DNA from: Caulobacter sp. SL161
Lineage (GTDB): Bacteria; Pseudomonadota; Alphaproteobacteria; Caulobacterales; Caulobacteraceae
Assembly (NCBI RefSeq): GCF_026672375.1
Contig: NZ_JAPPRA010000001.1
Span: 3,224,001 to 3,288,000, forward strand
Direction of reading: 5' to 3'
Length of the DNA: 64,000 nucleotides
The position numbers were made by a program, and so were the translations under genes. Shown in pieces: positions 27,921 to 34,920 of this stretch. How positions within the stretch are numbered: the stretch's first letter is position 1; every line of letters starts with the position of its first letter. The notes beneath the pieces are model-generated. The model had not been told where the DNA came from and did no database searches. It worked only from the letters and a program-made list of their open reading frames with translations.

Positions 27921-28301
27921 CTACGGCCGCACCAGCGGGTTGCGCACGCGGATCTTGCCGCCCCGCTCGACGCCGAACGCGTCCAGCGGATAGCGCAGCT
28001 CAACGCCTTCGGCGATCAGGGCGCGGCAGTTGTCAGGGCGCTTGCGCACGAACGAGAACGCCGTGAGCCCGTCGCGGCGTTGGGTCTCGACCGAGAGGTC
28101 CTCCTGACGGGTGCAGCCGTTGGAGGTCACGCGCACCACCAAATCAGCGCCGTCGACCCGCGCGGCCATGAGGGGTTCCAGCGGCTGATTGCTTCCCTGC
28201 GCCGTGATGGACTCATGCCGCACCTCGTCGGCGTCAATGATTACGCAGGCCGAGGTGCTCAGGCCCAGGGCGACGACGGCGGCGATCGAGGCAAGTTTCA
28301 T
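27921..28301 (-). CDS. Putative lipoprotein, paralogue 2
   Basis: 126 residues with signal peptide MKLASIAAVVALGLSTSAC and a lipobox STSAC (Cys19). The mature domain has VTSNGCTRQEDLS and KRPDNCRALI, and ends KIRVRNPLVRP. It resembles the lipoprotein at 25154-25525, with conserved Cys, the F-x-R-K/R-R segment and the V-x-NP close. This suggests an old duplication now separated by htpX, the zinc-ribbon gene and rpsD. The function is unknown. Confidence 0.75.
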   Translation of the reverse strand: MKLASIAAVVALGLSTSACVIIDADEVRHESITAQGSNQPLEPLMAARVDGADLVVRVTSNGCTRQEDLSVETQRRDGLTAFSFVRKRPDNCRALIAEGVELRYPLDAFGVERGGKIRVRNPLVRP

Positions 28302-28380
28302 GCTGGTGTCCCCTCTTTTTGGTCAGCTTGACCGTGAGAGGACCGCTCGCCGCCTGAACCCAGGATGAATTACGGAAAAG

Positions 28381-28554
28381 TCACAACCGGGCGGCGTGGC
28401 CCGCCTCAGGCGCGGGCGTTTCGTCTGGCGTTCCCCAAGTGTCGAGCCAGGCCGAGACCTCGGCATGTGGAACGACCCGGCCAGCGGCAATATCCGCCAA
28501 GCCTTCGGCGTCAGCGGCCTCTTCGGAGGCGAACGTCGTCACGTCTTCGCTCAC
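28381..28554 (-). CDS. RelB/CopG-type antitoxin-like short ORF, possibly a remnant
   Basis: 57 residues from GTG 28554. The core (GLADIAAGRVVPHAEVSAWL, then DTWGTPDETPAP) matches the C-terminal consensus of small type II antitoxins, in which AGRVVPHEEV and W-x-x-WGTPDE recur. The usual N-terminal DNA-binding part is missing, and no RelE/ParE toxin follows. The GTG overlaps the stop of the membrane-protein gene (GTGA). It may be an orphan antitoxin truncated where the lower-GC segment begins. Confidence 0.55.
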   Translation of the reverse strand: MSEDVTTFASEEAADAEGLADIAAGRVVPHAEVSAWLDTWGTPDETPAPEAGHAARL

Positions 28555-29030
28555 TCGAATATCAACGGAGGCTTAGGACGCTCACGCTTCAATCTCATCC
28601 GTCCCCAGCCCCACAAAACATAGGCAACCACAACGATCACTATGATCAGGCTCGGTCCTATCCACCATGGTGGTTCATTGCCCCCGCCAAGGGTCAACCA
28701 ACGGCAAACGCCGACCACGGCTATCAACCAAACAAACCAGCCTGCGAAACGCCATCGGCTTCGATGGAGCGAGAACAGCCCAATGCCTGAACCAAACGCC
28801 AATATGAGGACGATGTAGGGGACCAGCTGCCCGTATCGAGCCAGCAAGCCGTAGACGACCCCCATCCAAAGTAAGTGGCCAAGAGCATAGATCAGCCAAC
28901 GTGGACGGGAATCGGCTGTGATTGGATCTACTATCGTTTCGGCAGCGACCTCTCCGAAACTCTCTTCCCAAAGATCCCAGTCGATGTCGTCGTCGCCGTT
29001 CTCCAACTCGTCGGGAGCAGGTGAATTCAC
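28551..29030 (-). CDS. Putative four-helix membrane protein in a lower-GC patch
   Basis: 159 residues from GTG 29030; TTG 29087 would give 178. An acidic N-terminus (ENGDDDIDWDLWEE) is followed by about four hydrophobic helices (WLIYALGHLLWMGVVYGLL, LVPYIVLILAFGSGIGLF, FAGWFVWLIAVVGVCRWL, WIGPSLIIVIVVVAYVLWG) and a basic tail RMRLKRERPKPP. I do not recognise the family. Codon use is clearly less GC-biased at third positions than in its neighbours, which suggests recent acquisition. The start is uncertain, as no good ribosome-binding site is visible. Confidence 0.6.
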   Translation of the reverse strand: MNSPAPDELENGDDDIDWDLWEESFGEVAAETIVDPITADSRPRWLIYALGHLLWMGVVYGLLARYGQLVPYIVLILAFGSGIGLFSLHRSRWRFAGWFVWLIAVVGVCRWLTLGGGNEPPWWIGPSLIIVIVVVAYVLWGWGRMRLKRERPKPPLIFE

Positions 29031-29111
29031 GAAAGGGTTCCGCCGAAAGCTCCACCAGAGAGTGTAGAAAAACGCGCGACTGGGCAAGTAGCTGTCGGAA
29101 CTCAGCCCGCG

Positions 29112-29945
29112 CTATATGCGCGCGGCGTGAAACGCCACGTGATCGCCGATGAAGGTCGAGATGAAGAAATAGCTGTGGTCGTAGCCGTCCTGGCGGCGGA
29201 CCGTGACCTTGCGACCGCCCTTGGCGGCGGCGGCTTCGATCAGCTGCGGCTTCAGCTGGTTTTCCAGGAAATTGTCGGCCAGCCCCTGGTCGATCAGGAT
29301 ATCGTCGAAGCTCGCCCCCTTGCCGTCCTCGATCAGGGCGCAGGCGTCGTACGGGCGCCAGGCCGCGCGATCCGCTCCAAGGTAGGCCGTCAGCGCCTTG
29401 TCGCCCCACGGGCAGTTCAGCGGCGAGACGATCGGCGAGAACGCGCTGACCGACTTGAAGAGCTCGGGGTGCTTCAGCGCGATGGTCAGGGCGCCATGGC
29501 CGCCCATCGAGTGGCCGAAGATCCCCTTGCGCGCGCCGTCCAGCGGGAAAGCGCCCTCGACCGCCCCCAGGAGGTCGCCGGTGACGTAGGAATGCATCAT
29601 GAAATGCGGCGCCCACGGCGCTTGCGTGGCGTCGACATAGAAGCCCGCCCCCTGCCCCAGGTCATAGGCCGGATCGTCGGCGACGCCTTCCCCACGCGGC
29701 GAGGTGTCCGGCGCGACAATGGCGATCCCGTGCTGGGCGGCGTGGGCGTAGACCCCCGACTTCACCGTGAAATTGTCCTCGGTGCAGGTCAGGCCCGACA
29801 GCCAGACGAGATAGGGGAACGGCCCCTCGCCATCAGGCGTCCACACCGTGAACTTCATCGGCGTGCCGGTGCTGGTGCTGGCGTGCTTGCAGTAGCGGAG
29901 GGTTCCGCCGTGGACGCGGTGGGTTGAGACGGTTTCGACGGTCAT
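29112..29945 (-). CDS. fghA: S-formylglutathione hydrolase
   Basis: 277 residues, an esterase-D family alpha/beta hydrolase. The nucleophile elbow GHSMGGHGAL has Ser146; the sequence WLSGLTCTEDNFTVKSG near residue 48-65 and the RQDGYDHSYFFISTFIGDH near the end (catalytic His) are family hallmarks. It hydrolyses S-formylglutathione to formate and glutathione, the second step of formaldehyde oxidation. The first-step enzyme adhC lies just upstream, separated by a palindromic repeat. Confidence 0.95.
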   Translation of the reverse strand: MTVETVSTHRVHGGTLRYCKHASTSTGTPMKFTVWTPDGEGPFPYLVWLSGLTCTEDNFTVKSGVYAHAAQHGIAIVAPDTSPRGEGVADDPAYDLGQGAGFYVDATQAPWAPHFMMHSYVTGDLLGAVEGAFPLDGARKGIFGHSMGGHGALTIALKHPELFKSVSAFSPIVSPLNCPWGDKALTAYLGADRAAWRPYDACALIEDGKGASFDDILIDQGLADNFLENQLKPQLIEAAAAKGGRKVTVRRQDGYDHSYFFISTFIGDHVAFHAARI

Positions 29946-29949
29946 GGGG

Positions 29950-30104
29950 AACTCCCGAGGAACGCCCCCTCCACCGCTTCGCGGTCCCCCTCCCCCGCGC
30001 GCGGGGGAGGATGAGAAGGCCGGTCAATTTTCATCCTCCCTCGTGAAACGGGGGAGGTGGCGCGGCGCGGCCACGCGCCGTGACGGAGGGGGCGTCGCCC
30101 CCCT
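29950..30104. repeat. Intergenic palindromic repeat, family A copy 6
   Basis: Between adhC and fghA lie the hairpin ACCG-CTTCG-CGGT (29973-29985), a CCTCCCCCGCGCGCGGGGGAGG hairpin near 29990-30010, and a second CCTCC...GGGGGAGG hairpin. If the genes are co-transcribed it would lie in the mRNA between them. Confidence 0.72.
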
Positions 30105-30106
30105 AA

Positions 30107-31216
30107 CTAGAACGTCACCACGGTCCGGATGCTCTCGCCGGCATGCATCAGGTCAAACGCCTTGTTGATCTCGTCCAGCGGCAGGACGTGGGTGATCATC
30201 GGGTCGATCTGGATCTTCCCGTCCATGTACCAGTCGACGATCTTGGGCGTGTCGGTGCGGCCGCGCGCGCCGCCGAAGGCCGTGCCCTTCCAGACCCGGC
30301 CGGTGACCAGCTGGAACGGACGGGTGGAGATTTCCTTCCCCGCCTCGGCCACGCCGATGATGATGCTCTCGCCCCAGCCGCGATGGCAGGCTTCCAGCGC
30401 CGTGCGCATGACGCCGGTGTTGCCGGTGGCGTCGAAGGTGTAGTCCGCGCCGCCATCGGTCAGGGCCACCAGGTGCGCGACGAGATCGCCCGACACGTCC
30501 TTGGGATTGACGAAGTGGGTCATGCCGAACTTGCGGCCCCACTCTTCGCGGTCGGGGTTGATGTCGACGCCGACGATCATGTTGGCGCCCACGAGCTTGA
30601 GCCCCTGGATGACGTTCAGGCCGATGCCGCCCAGGCCAAAGACGATGGCGTTGGCGCCCGGCTCGACCTTGGCGGTGTTGGTCACTGCGCCGACGCCGGT
30701 CGTCACGCCGCAGCCGCAGTAGCAGGCCGTCTTGAACGGCGCGTCGCGGCGGATCTTGGCGACCGCGATCTCGGGCAGGACCGTGTAGTTCGAGAAGGTC
30801 GAGCAGCCCATGTAGTGATAGATCGGCTGGCCCTTGTAGGAGAAGCGGCTCGTCCCATCGGGCATGAGCCCCTTGCCCTGGGTCGCGCGGATCGCCGTGC
30901 ACAGGTTGGTCTTGCCCGAGAGGCAGCTTTTGCACTGGCGGCATTCGGGCGTGTAGAGCGGGATCACGTGATCGCCGACCGCCACGCTGGTCACGCCCGC
31001 CCCGACCTCGACCACCACGCCCGCGCCCTCATGGCCCAGGATCGAGGGGAAGATGCCTTCGCTGTCGAAGCCGTCCAGGGTGTAGGCGTCGGTGTGACAG
31101 ACGCCGGTGGCCTTGATCTCGACCATCACCTCGCCGGCCTTGGGCCCTTCCAGGTCGACCTCGACGATCTCCAGCGGCTTCTTGGCCTCGAACGCAACAG
31201 CGGCGCGGGTCTTCAT
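30107..31216 (-). CDS. adhC: S-(hydroxymethyl)glutathione dehydrogenase / class III alcohol dehydrogenase
   Basis: 369 residues, a zinc-dependent class III ADH. Catalytic zinc is bound by Cys40 ([12 protein letters not shown]) and the GHEGAG His; structural zinc by the [15 protein letters not shown] cluster (about 92-106). The nucleotide fold shows [14 protein letters not shown]. It oxidises S-hydroxymethylglutathione, the adduct of formaldehyde, to S-formylglutathione, the substrate of fghA. ATG 31216 is chosen because the family N-terminus [20 protein letters not shown] begins there. Confidence 0.96.
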   Translation of the reverse strand: MKTRAAVAFEAKKPLEIVEVDLEGPKAGEVMVEIKATGVCHTDAYTLDGFDSEGIFPSILGHEGAGVVVEVGAGVTSVAVGDHVIPLYTPECRQCKSCLSGKTNLCTAIRATQGKGLMPDGTSRFSYKGQPIYHYMGCSTFSNYTVLPEIAVAKIRRDAPFKTACYCGCGVTTGVGAVTNTAKVEPGANAIVFGLGGIGLNVIQGLKLVGANMIVGVDINPDREEWGRKFGMTHFVNPKDVSGDLVAHLVALTDGGADYTFDATGNTGVMRTALEACHRGWGESIIIGVAEAGKEISTRPFQLVTGRVWKGTAFGGARGRTDTPKIVDWYMDGKIQIDPMITHVLPLDEINKAFDLMHAGESIRTVVTF

Positions 31217-31276
31217 CGAGATGTCTCCCTCAGGGTGTTTCGGCGATCTTGGTACGCCTGTGCGGCCTTGTCGATA

Positions 31277-31314
31277 ATCCCGCACGACGCAAAACATTGT
31301 TGCAATAGCGGGAT
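31277..31314. promoter_or_regulatory. Putative LysR operator between adhC and the LysR gene
   Basis: ATCCCGC (31277-31283) and GCGGGAT (31308-31314) form an inverted repeat around a central ATTGTTGCAAT (31296-31306), which fits the T-N11-A type of LysR site. It lies in the divergent promoter region. Confidence 0.5.
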
Positions 31315-31334
31315 AGTGAGCGCACCTGTCCGAC

Positions 31335-32213
31335 ATGAGCCGCTGGGACGGGATCGACGAATTCGTGGCGACGGCCGAGGCCGAGAGCTTCTCGCGCGCC
31401 GCGCGGCGGCTGGGACTGTCGACCTCCGGCGTCAGCCGCGCCGTCGCCACGCTGGAGGAGCGGTTACAGACCCGACTGCTCTACCGCACCACGCGCCGGG
31501 TCAGCCTGACTGACGCCGGGCGCGCATTTCTGGCCAGGGCGCGGCGGCTGATCGCCGAGCGCGACGAGGCCCTGGCCTCGGTGGGCGAGGACGACAGCGA
31601 TCCGCGCGGCCTGCTGCGGATGACCTGCTCGACGGCCTACGGCGAGCGCTTCGTGGTTCCGGCGGTGAACCGCTTCATGCTGTCTCACCCCAAGCTGGCC
31701 CTCGAGATCGACCTCGACGACGCGGTGCGCGACATCGTCAGCGAAGGCTTCGACCTGGCGATCCGCTTTGGTCGGCTGACCGACAGCCGTCTAATCGCCA
31801 AGCGCCTCGCCTCGCGCACCCGGCGTCTGTGCGCGGCCCCGTCCTACCTGACCCGGGCGGGGGCGCCGCGCTCCATCGCCGACCTTGCAGGTCACGCCTG
31901 CATCCTGGGGGCGGCGGACACCTGGCCGTTCCGCGACGGCGAACGCGAGATCGCCTTCAAGCCGCAAGGACGCTGGCGCTGCAACAGCGGCCAGGCGGTG
32001 CTGGACGCCGCTCTCCTGGGGTTGGGCGTTTGCCAGTTGCCGAACTTCTATGTCGATGCGGCCATCGGCGACGGCCGCCTGGTTCCGCTGCTCGAAGCCA
32101 ACCGCCCCGCGGACGAGGGCGTATGGGCCGTCTATCCGCACCTGCGGCTTCTGCCGGCCAAGGTCCGACTGCTGGTCGAGCACCTCGAAGAGGCCCTGAG
32201 CGGCGAGGGCTAG
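31335..32213 (+). CDS. LysR family transcriptional regulator
   Basis: 292 residues. The N-terminal winged helix is standard ([47 protein letters not shown]), followed by a periplasmic-binding-protein-like co-inducer domain. It is divergent from adhC, so it may regulate the formaldehyde genes, though related regulators of the AaeR/YhjC type control other functions. Its 3' end overlaps the stop of the convergent DUF1254 gene by 4 bases. Confidence 0.9.
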   Translation: MSRWDGIDEFVATAEAESFSRAARRLGLSTSGVSRAVATLEERLQTRLLYRTTRRVSLTDAGRAFLARARRLIAERDEALASVGEDDSDPRGLLRMTCSTAYGERFVVPAVNRFMLSHPKLALEIDLDDAVRDIVSEGFDLAIRFGRLTDSRLIAKRLASRTRRLCAAPSYLTRAGAPRSIADLAGHACILGAADTWPFRDGEREIAFKPQGRWRCNSGQAVLDAALLGLGVCQLPNFYVDAAIGDGRLVPLLEANRPADEGVWAVYPHLRLLPAKVRLLVEHLEEALSGEG

Positions 32214-33496
32214 ACCTTGACGATCGCGGGAAACCGGAACCGCCCGTCCAGCATCTCGGCCTTGGGCAGATAGGCGCGAAGATAAAGGGCGAAGGGACCT
32301 GCCGTGGGCGCAGGTAGCCAGTTGGCCGTCTTGTCGCCGCCCGGATCACTGCGGCCGATCCAGATGTCCAACGACCCGTCGGCGTTACGCTGAAGGCCCT
32401 TTGTGCGGTCGCCGATCGTGTAGCGATGGATCGGGTTGTCGGTGAAGAAGAACTGGCCGTCGGCCGTAGCTTCGTACATCGACAGCGACCAGAAGCCGTC
32501 CAGCGGCAATTGCGCCGGCAGGGTCAGGCGATAGAGGCCCTCGCCCGCGAAGGTTCCAGAGCCATCGTCGCCTGCAGCCTTCATGTACATGGCCTCGGCC
32601 ACCGGCAGCGCGCCCAGCCCCTGCAGGGCGACGATGGCCCGATAGACATAGTCCTGGCCATAATCGCCCAGGTTGGCGCGTGGAACCGACCAGCCGTTGA
32701 TGAAGGTCTGCCGCCCTTGGGCCAGAAGGGTGATCATCCGCGCCTGCTGGACGCCCGTCGCCGCAGCGGCCTCATCAAAGGGTCCCGCGCCCAGGAAGGC
32801 GGCGGTGCGCTTGAGGATCCGCAGGTCGGTCGGCGGGGCCGGATTGCTGGCCAGCAGCGCGCGCGCCGTGGCGAAGTAGTCGGCGGGCTTGGCGTCGCGC
32901 GCGGCGTAGGCGGCGACAGGCGCCCCCGCCGGTCCCTTGAGGCTAAAGCCGTCCTGCGCCTTGTGGGCGGCCACCAGATCCTCGCCGCCGTCGGTCAGGG
33001 TCCGGATCAGGAGCCAGGCATGCGGCGTCGCGATCCGCGTCGGATTGGGCCCGCTCGACGCCTGCCCGGGCCCGACCAGGGTGAAGGCCCCACCCTCGCC
33101 CCCGACGGTGCGGGTGCTCAGCACGACGTTGTTGTTGGTGAACATGTCCATCACCGCCACCGAGTAGTAGCGCTCGCCCAGAGGCGGGATGGTCAGGGTG
33201 ACAGGGCCCTTCGTCAGGTCCAGAAAGGCCGACGAATACAGCGTGTCGTTATTGGGCGTGGTCACCCAGCGGGCCTTGTGGTCCGACAGGGTCCGGGTAT
33301 GGGCCAGGGCGTTGATCGCCGCGCCGGGATTTTTGAGCAGCCGCGCCCGCGTCGTGGCCATCTCGATCAGCGGGAGGGCGTAGAGAAAGGCGTCCCGCGC
33401 CGCCTTGGCGTCGCCCTCCGCGGCCTGGACAGCCGACACAAGCGCGGGCGAAAGGCCCAGCGCGCCGGCCATGGCCAGCCATTCCCGACGGTTCAT
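32210..33496 (-). CDS. Exported DUF1254/DUF1214 family protein
   Basis: 428 residues. The N-terminus MNRREWLAMAGALGLSPALV with a cleavage site after VQA looks like a twin-arginine or Sec signal. The DUF1254 domain is near residues 60-180 (KARWVTTPNNDTLYSSAFLDL, YYSVAVMDMFTNNN), and the DUF1214 domain is C-terminal (GFWSLSMYEATADGQFFFTDN). These proteins are secreted, common in proteobacteria, and of unknown function. A GGGAGGGCGGG sequence precedes ATG 33496. Confidence 0.88.
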   Translation of the reverse strand: MNRREWLAMAGALGLSPALVSAVQAAEGDAKAARDAFLYALPLIEMATTRARLLKNPGAAINALAHTRTLSDHKARWVTTPNNDTLYSSAFLDLTKGPVTLTIPPLGERYYSVAVMDMFTNNNVVLSTRTVGGEGGAFTLVGPGQASSGPNPTRIATPHAWLLIRTLTDGGEDLVAAHKAQDGFSLKGPAGAPVAAYAARDAKPADYFATARALLASNPAPPTDLRILKRTAAFLGAGPFDEAAAATGVQQARMITLLAQGRQTFINGWSVPRANLGDYGQDYVYRAIVALQGLGALPVAEAMYMKAAGDDGSGTFAGEGLYRLTLPAQLPLDGFWSLSMYEATADGQFFFTDNPIHRYTIGDRTKGLQRNADGSLDIWIGRSDPGGDKTANWLPAPTAGPFALYLRAYLPKAEMLDGRFRFPAIVKV

Positions 33497-33542
33497 CCCG
33501 CCCTCCCCAACACTTGTTTGAGAGCAGTTGAACGCGGGACGC

Positions 33543-33564
33543 CGCGCGGCGCAAGCGCCGCGCG
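33543..33564. repeat. Strong GC hairpin between host-attachment and DUF1254 genes
   Basis: CGCGCGGCGC and its complement flank an AA loop. It lies 14 bases after the stop of the host-attachment gene, but no T-run follows, so it is a weak terminator at best. Confidence 0.5.
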
Positions 33565-33577
33565 ACGCTGATTGGGT

Positions 33578-33994
33578 TCAGGCGGCGTGCGAGAAGCGCG
33601 CGGCGTGGACCGCGGTTTCCAGGGTGATGATCGTGGCGTCCACCCGGTCGTGGGCGTCCGAGCCGGTCACCTTCTTGGCGGCGGCGGGCGACAGGGCCTC
33701 GCGCAGATGGCCAAGGGCGCGCGGCGGCGCGATCAGGATCACCTGGTCGATGCTGTTGTGCGACATCACCGCATCAACGCGCTTGGCGATATTGTTCAGG
33801 AACGCCTTTTCGGCGCGGTCGCGAGCGTCGCCGCTGTGGGTGATGTGGCTGGGCGCGCCGTGGTCGTGGTGCTCCTTGACGTCCGCAAGCCACTCGGGGC
33901 GGTCATGCAGCGGTCCGTCGATGCGACGCTGCTCCAGCAGTCGCGCGCGGCGGCCGTCGGCGACAACGACCAGGGTGATGGCGTCGGGGTTCAT
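33578..33994 (-). CDS. Host attachment protein family (PF10116-like)
   Basis: 138 residues with no signal peptide. The opening DAITLVVVADGRRARLLEQR and the later IDQVILIAPPRALGHLREAL belong to the 'protein required for attachment to host cells' family, an eRF1-like/RNase-like fold. In Agrobacterium the name comes from an attachment phenotype; here, in a probable free-living organism, a stress or RNA-related role is more likely. AAGGAG precedes ATG 33994. Confidence 0.82.
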   Translation of the reverse strand: MNPDAITLVVVADGRRARLLEQRRIDGPLHDRPEWLADVKEHHDHGAPSHITHSGDARDRAEKAFLNNIAKRVDAVMSHNSIDQVILIAPPRALGHLREALSPAAAKKVTGSDAHDRVDATIITLETAVHAARFSHAA

Positions 33995-34086
33995 GGCAGG
34001 CTCCTTGCTGGATCACGAGCCTGACGGTGCGCCCGGAAAGACCGCGCGCGGATGATCGAGGTCAAAATCCGCGAGGCGGCGCGCCC

Positions 34087-34878
34087 TTAAGGAGCCCCCT
34101 TCTTGGCCTTCTCGGCGAGCTTGGCCAGGACCCGGCCACGCCCCTTGCTGAGCGCGGTGATCACGCCCCGGAAGGTACGGACCTCCTGGTCGCTCAGACG
34201 CGCGCGCGCCAAGGGCGCCCGCAGGTTGCGGACCATCGACGGCTTCTTCTCGGGCGGATGGTAGAAGCCGGCCTTCTCAAGCTCGTCCTCCAGGTGCCCA
34301 TAGAGGCCCAGCAGCGCGGCCTGGTCGGCGGGCTCCTCGACGTTCTGCTCGAACTTGCGCCAGGGCCGGTCGTCCTGGGTCATCTTCCATTCGTAGGCGT
34401 TGATCGACACCGCCTGGGCTAGGTTCAGCGACCGGAACCGCTCGTCGATCGGGATCGAGACGATCGCCTGGCACAGCGCGATGTCGTCCGTCTCCAGCCC
34501 GGCCCGCTCGCCGCCGAACAGCAGGCCGACGGCGCGACCTTGCGCGACCTCCTCGGCCAGATGGCCGGCGCTTTCGCGCGGCGTATAGATCGGCAAGCGC
34601 GTCTCGCGCGGCCGGGCGGTGGTGGCGTAGACCAGCTTCAGGTCAGCGATCGCCGCCTCCAGGCTGTCGAACACCTTGGCGTCGTCCAGCGGCCAGTGCG
34701 CGCCCGAGGCGCTGGCCCACGCCCGCTCCTGCGGCCAGCCATCGCGAGGCCGAACCAGACGCAAGTCCGACAGGCCGAAATTGGCCATGACCCGGGCCAC
34801 CGAGCCGATGTTCTCGGCCAGTTGGGGCTCGTTGAGGATCACGCAGGGCGGAACGGGCTTGGCGGGGGCGTCGGTCAT
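34087..34878 (-). CDS. trmJ: TrmJ-like tRNA/rRNA 2'-O-methyltransferase (SPOUT)
   Basis: 263 residues. The N-terminal SPOUT domain starts PPCVILNEPQLAENIGSVARVMANFG, the TrmJ signature, and has the knot motifs VGLLFGGERAGLETDDI and NLAQAVSINAYEW. The C-terminal helical extension is also TrmJ-like. Members methylate ribose 32 of the tRNA anticodon loop using SAM. ATG 34878 fits the family start. The gene lies 42 bases downstream of a hybrid kinase on the same strand. Confidence 0.88.
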   Translation of the reverse strand: MTDAPAKPVPPCVILNEPQLAENIGSVARVMANFGLSDLRLVRPRDGWPQERAWASASGAHWPLDDAKVFDSLEAAIADLKLVYATTARPRETRLPIYTPRESAGHLAEEVAQGRAVGLLFGGERAGLETDDIALCQAIVSIPIDERFRSLNLAQAVSINAYEWKMTQDDRPWRKFEQNVEEPADQAALLGLYGHLEDELEKAGFYHPPEKKPSMVRNLRAPLARARLSDQEVRTFRGVITALSKGRGRVLAKLAEKAKKGAP

Positions 34879-34920
34879 GAGCGTCCTTTGCCGTCGAGCG
34901 GCGGCCGGATGCAAGCGCTT

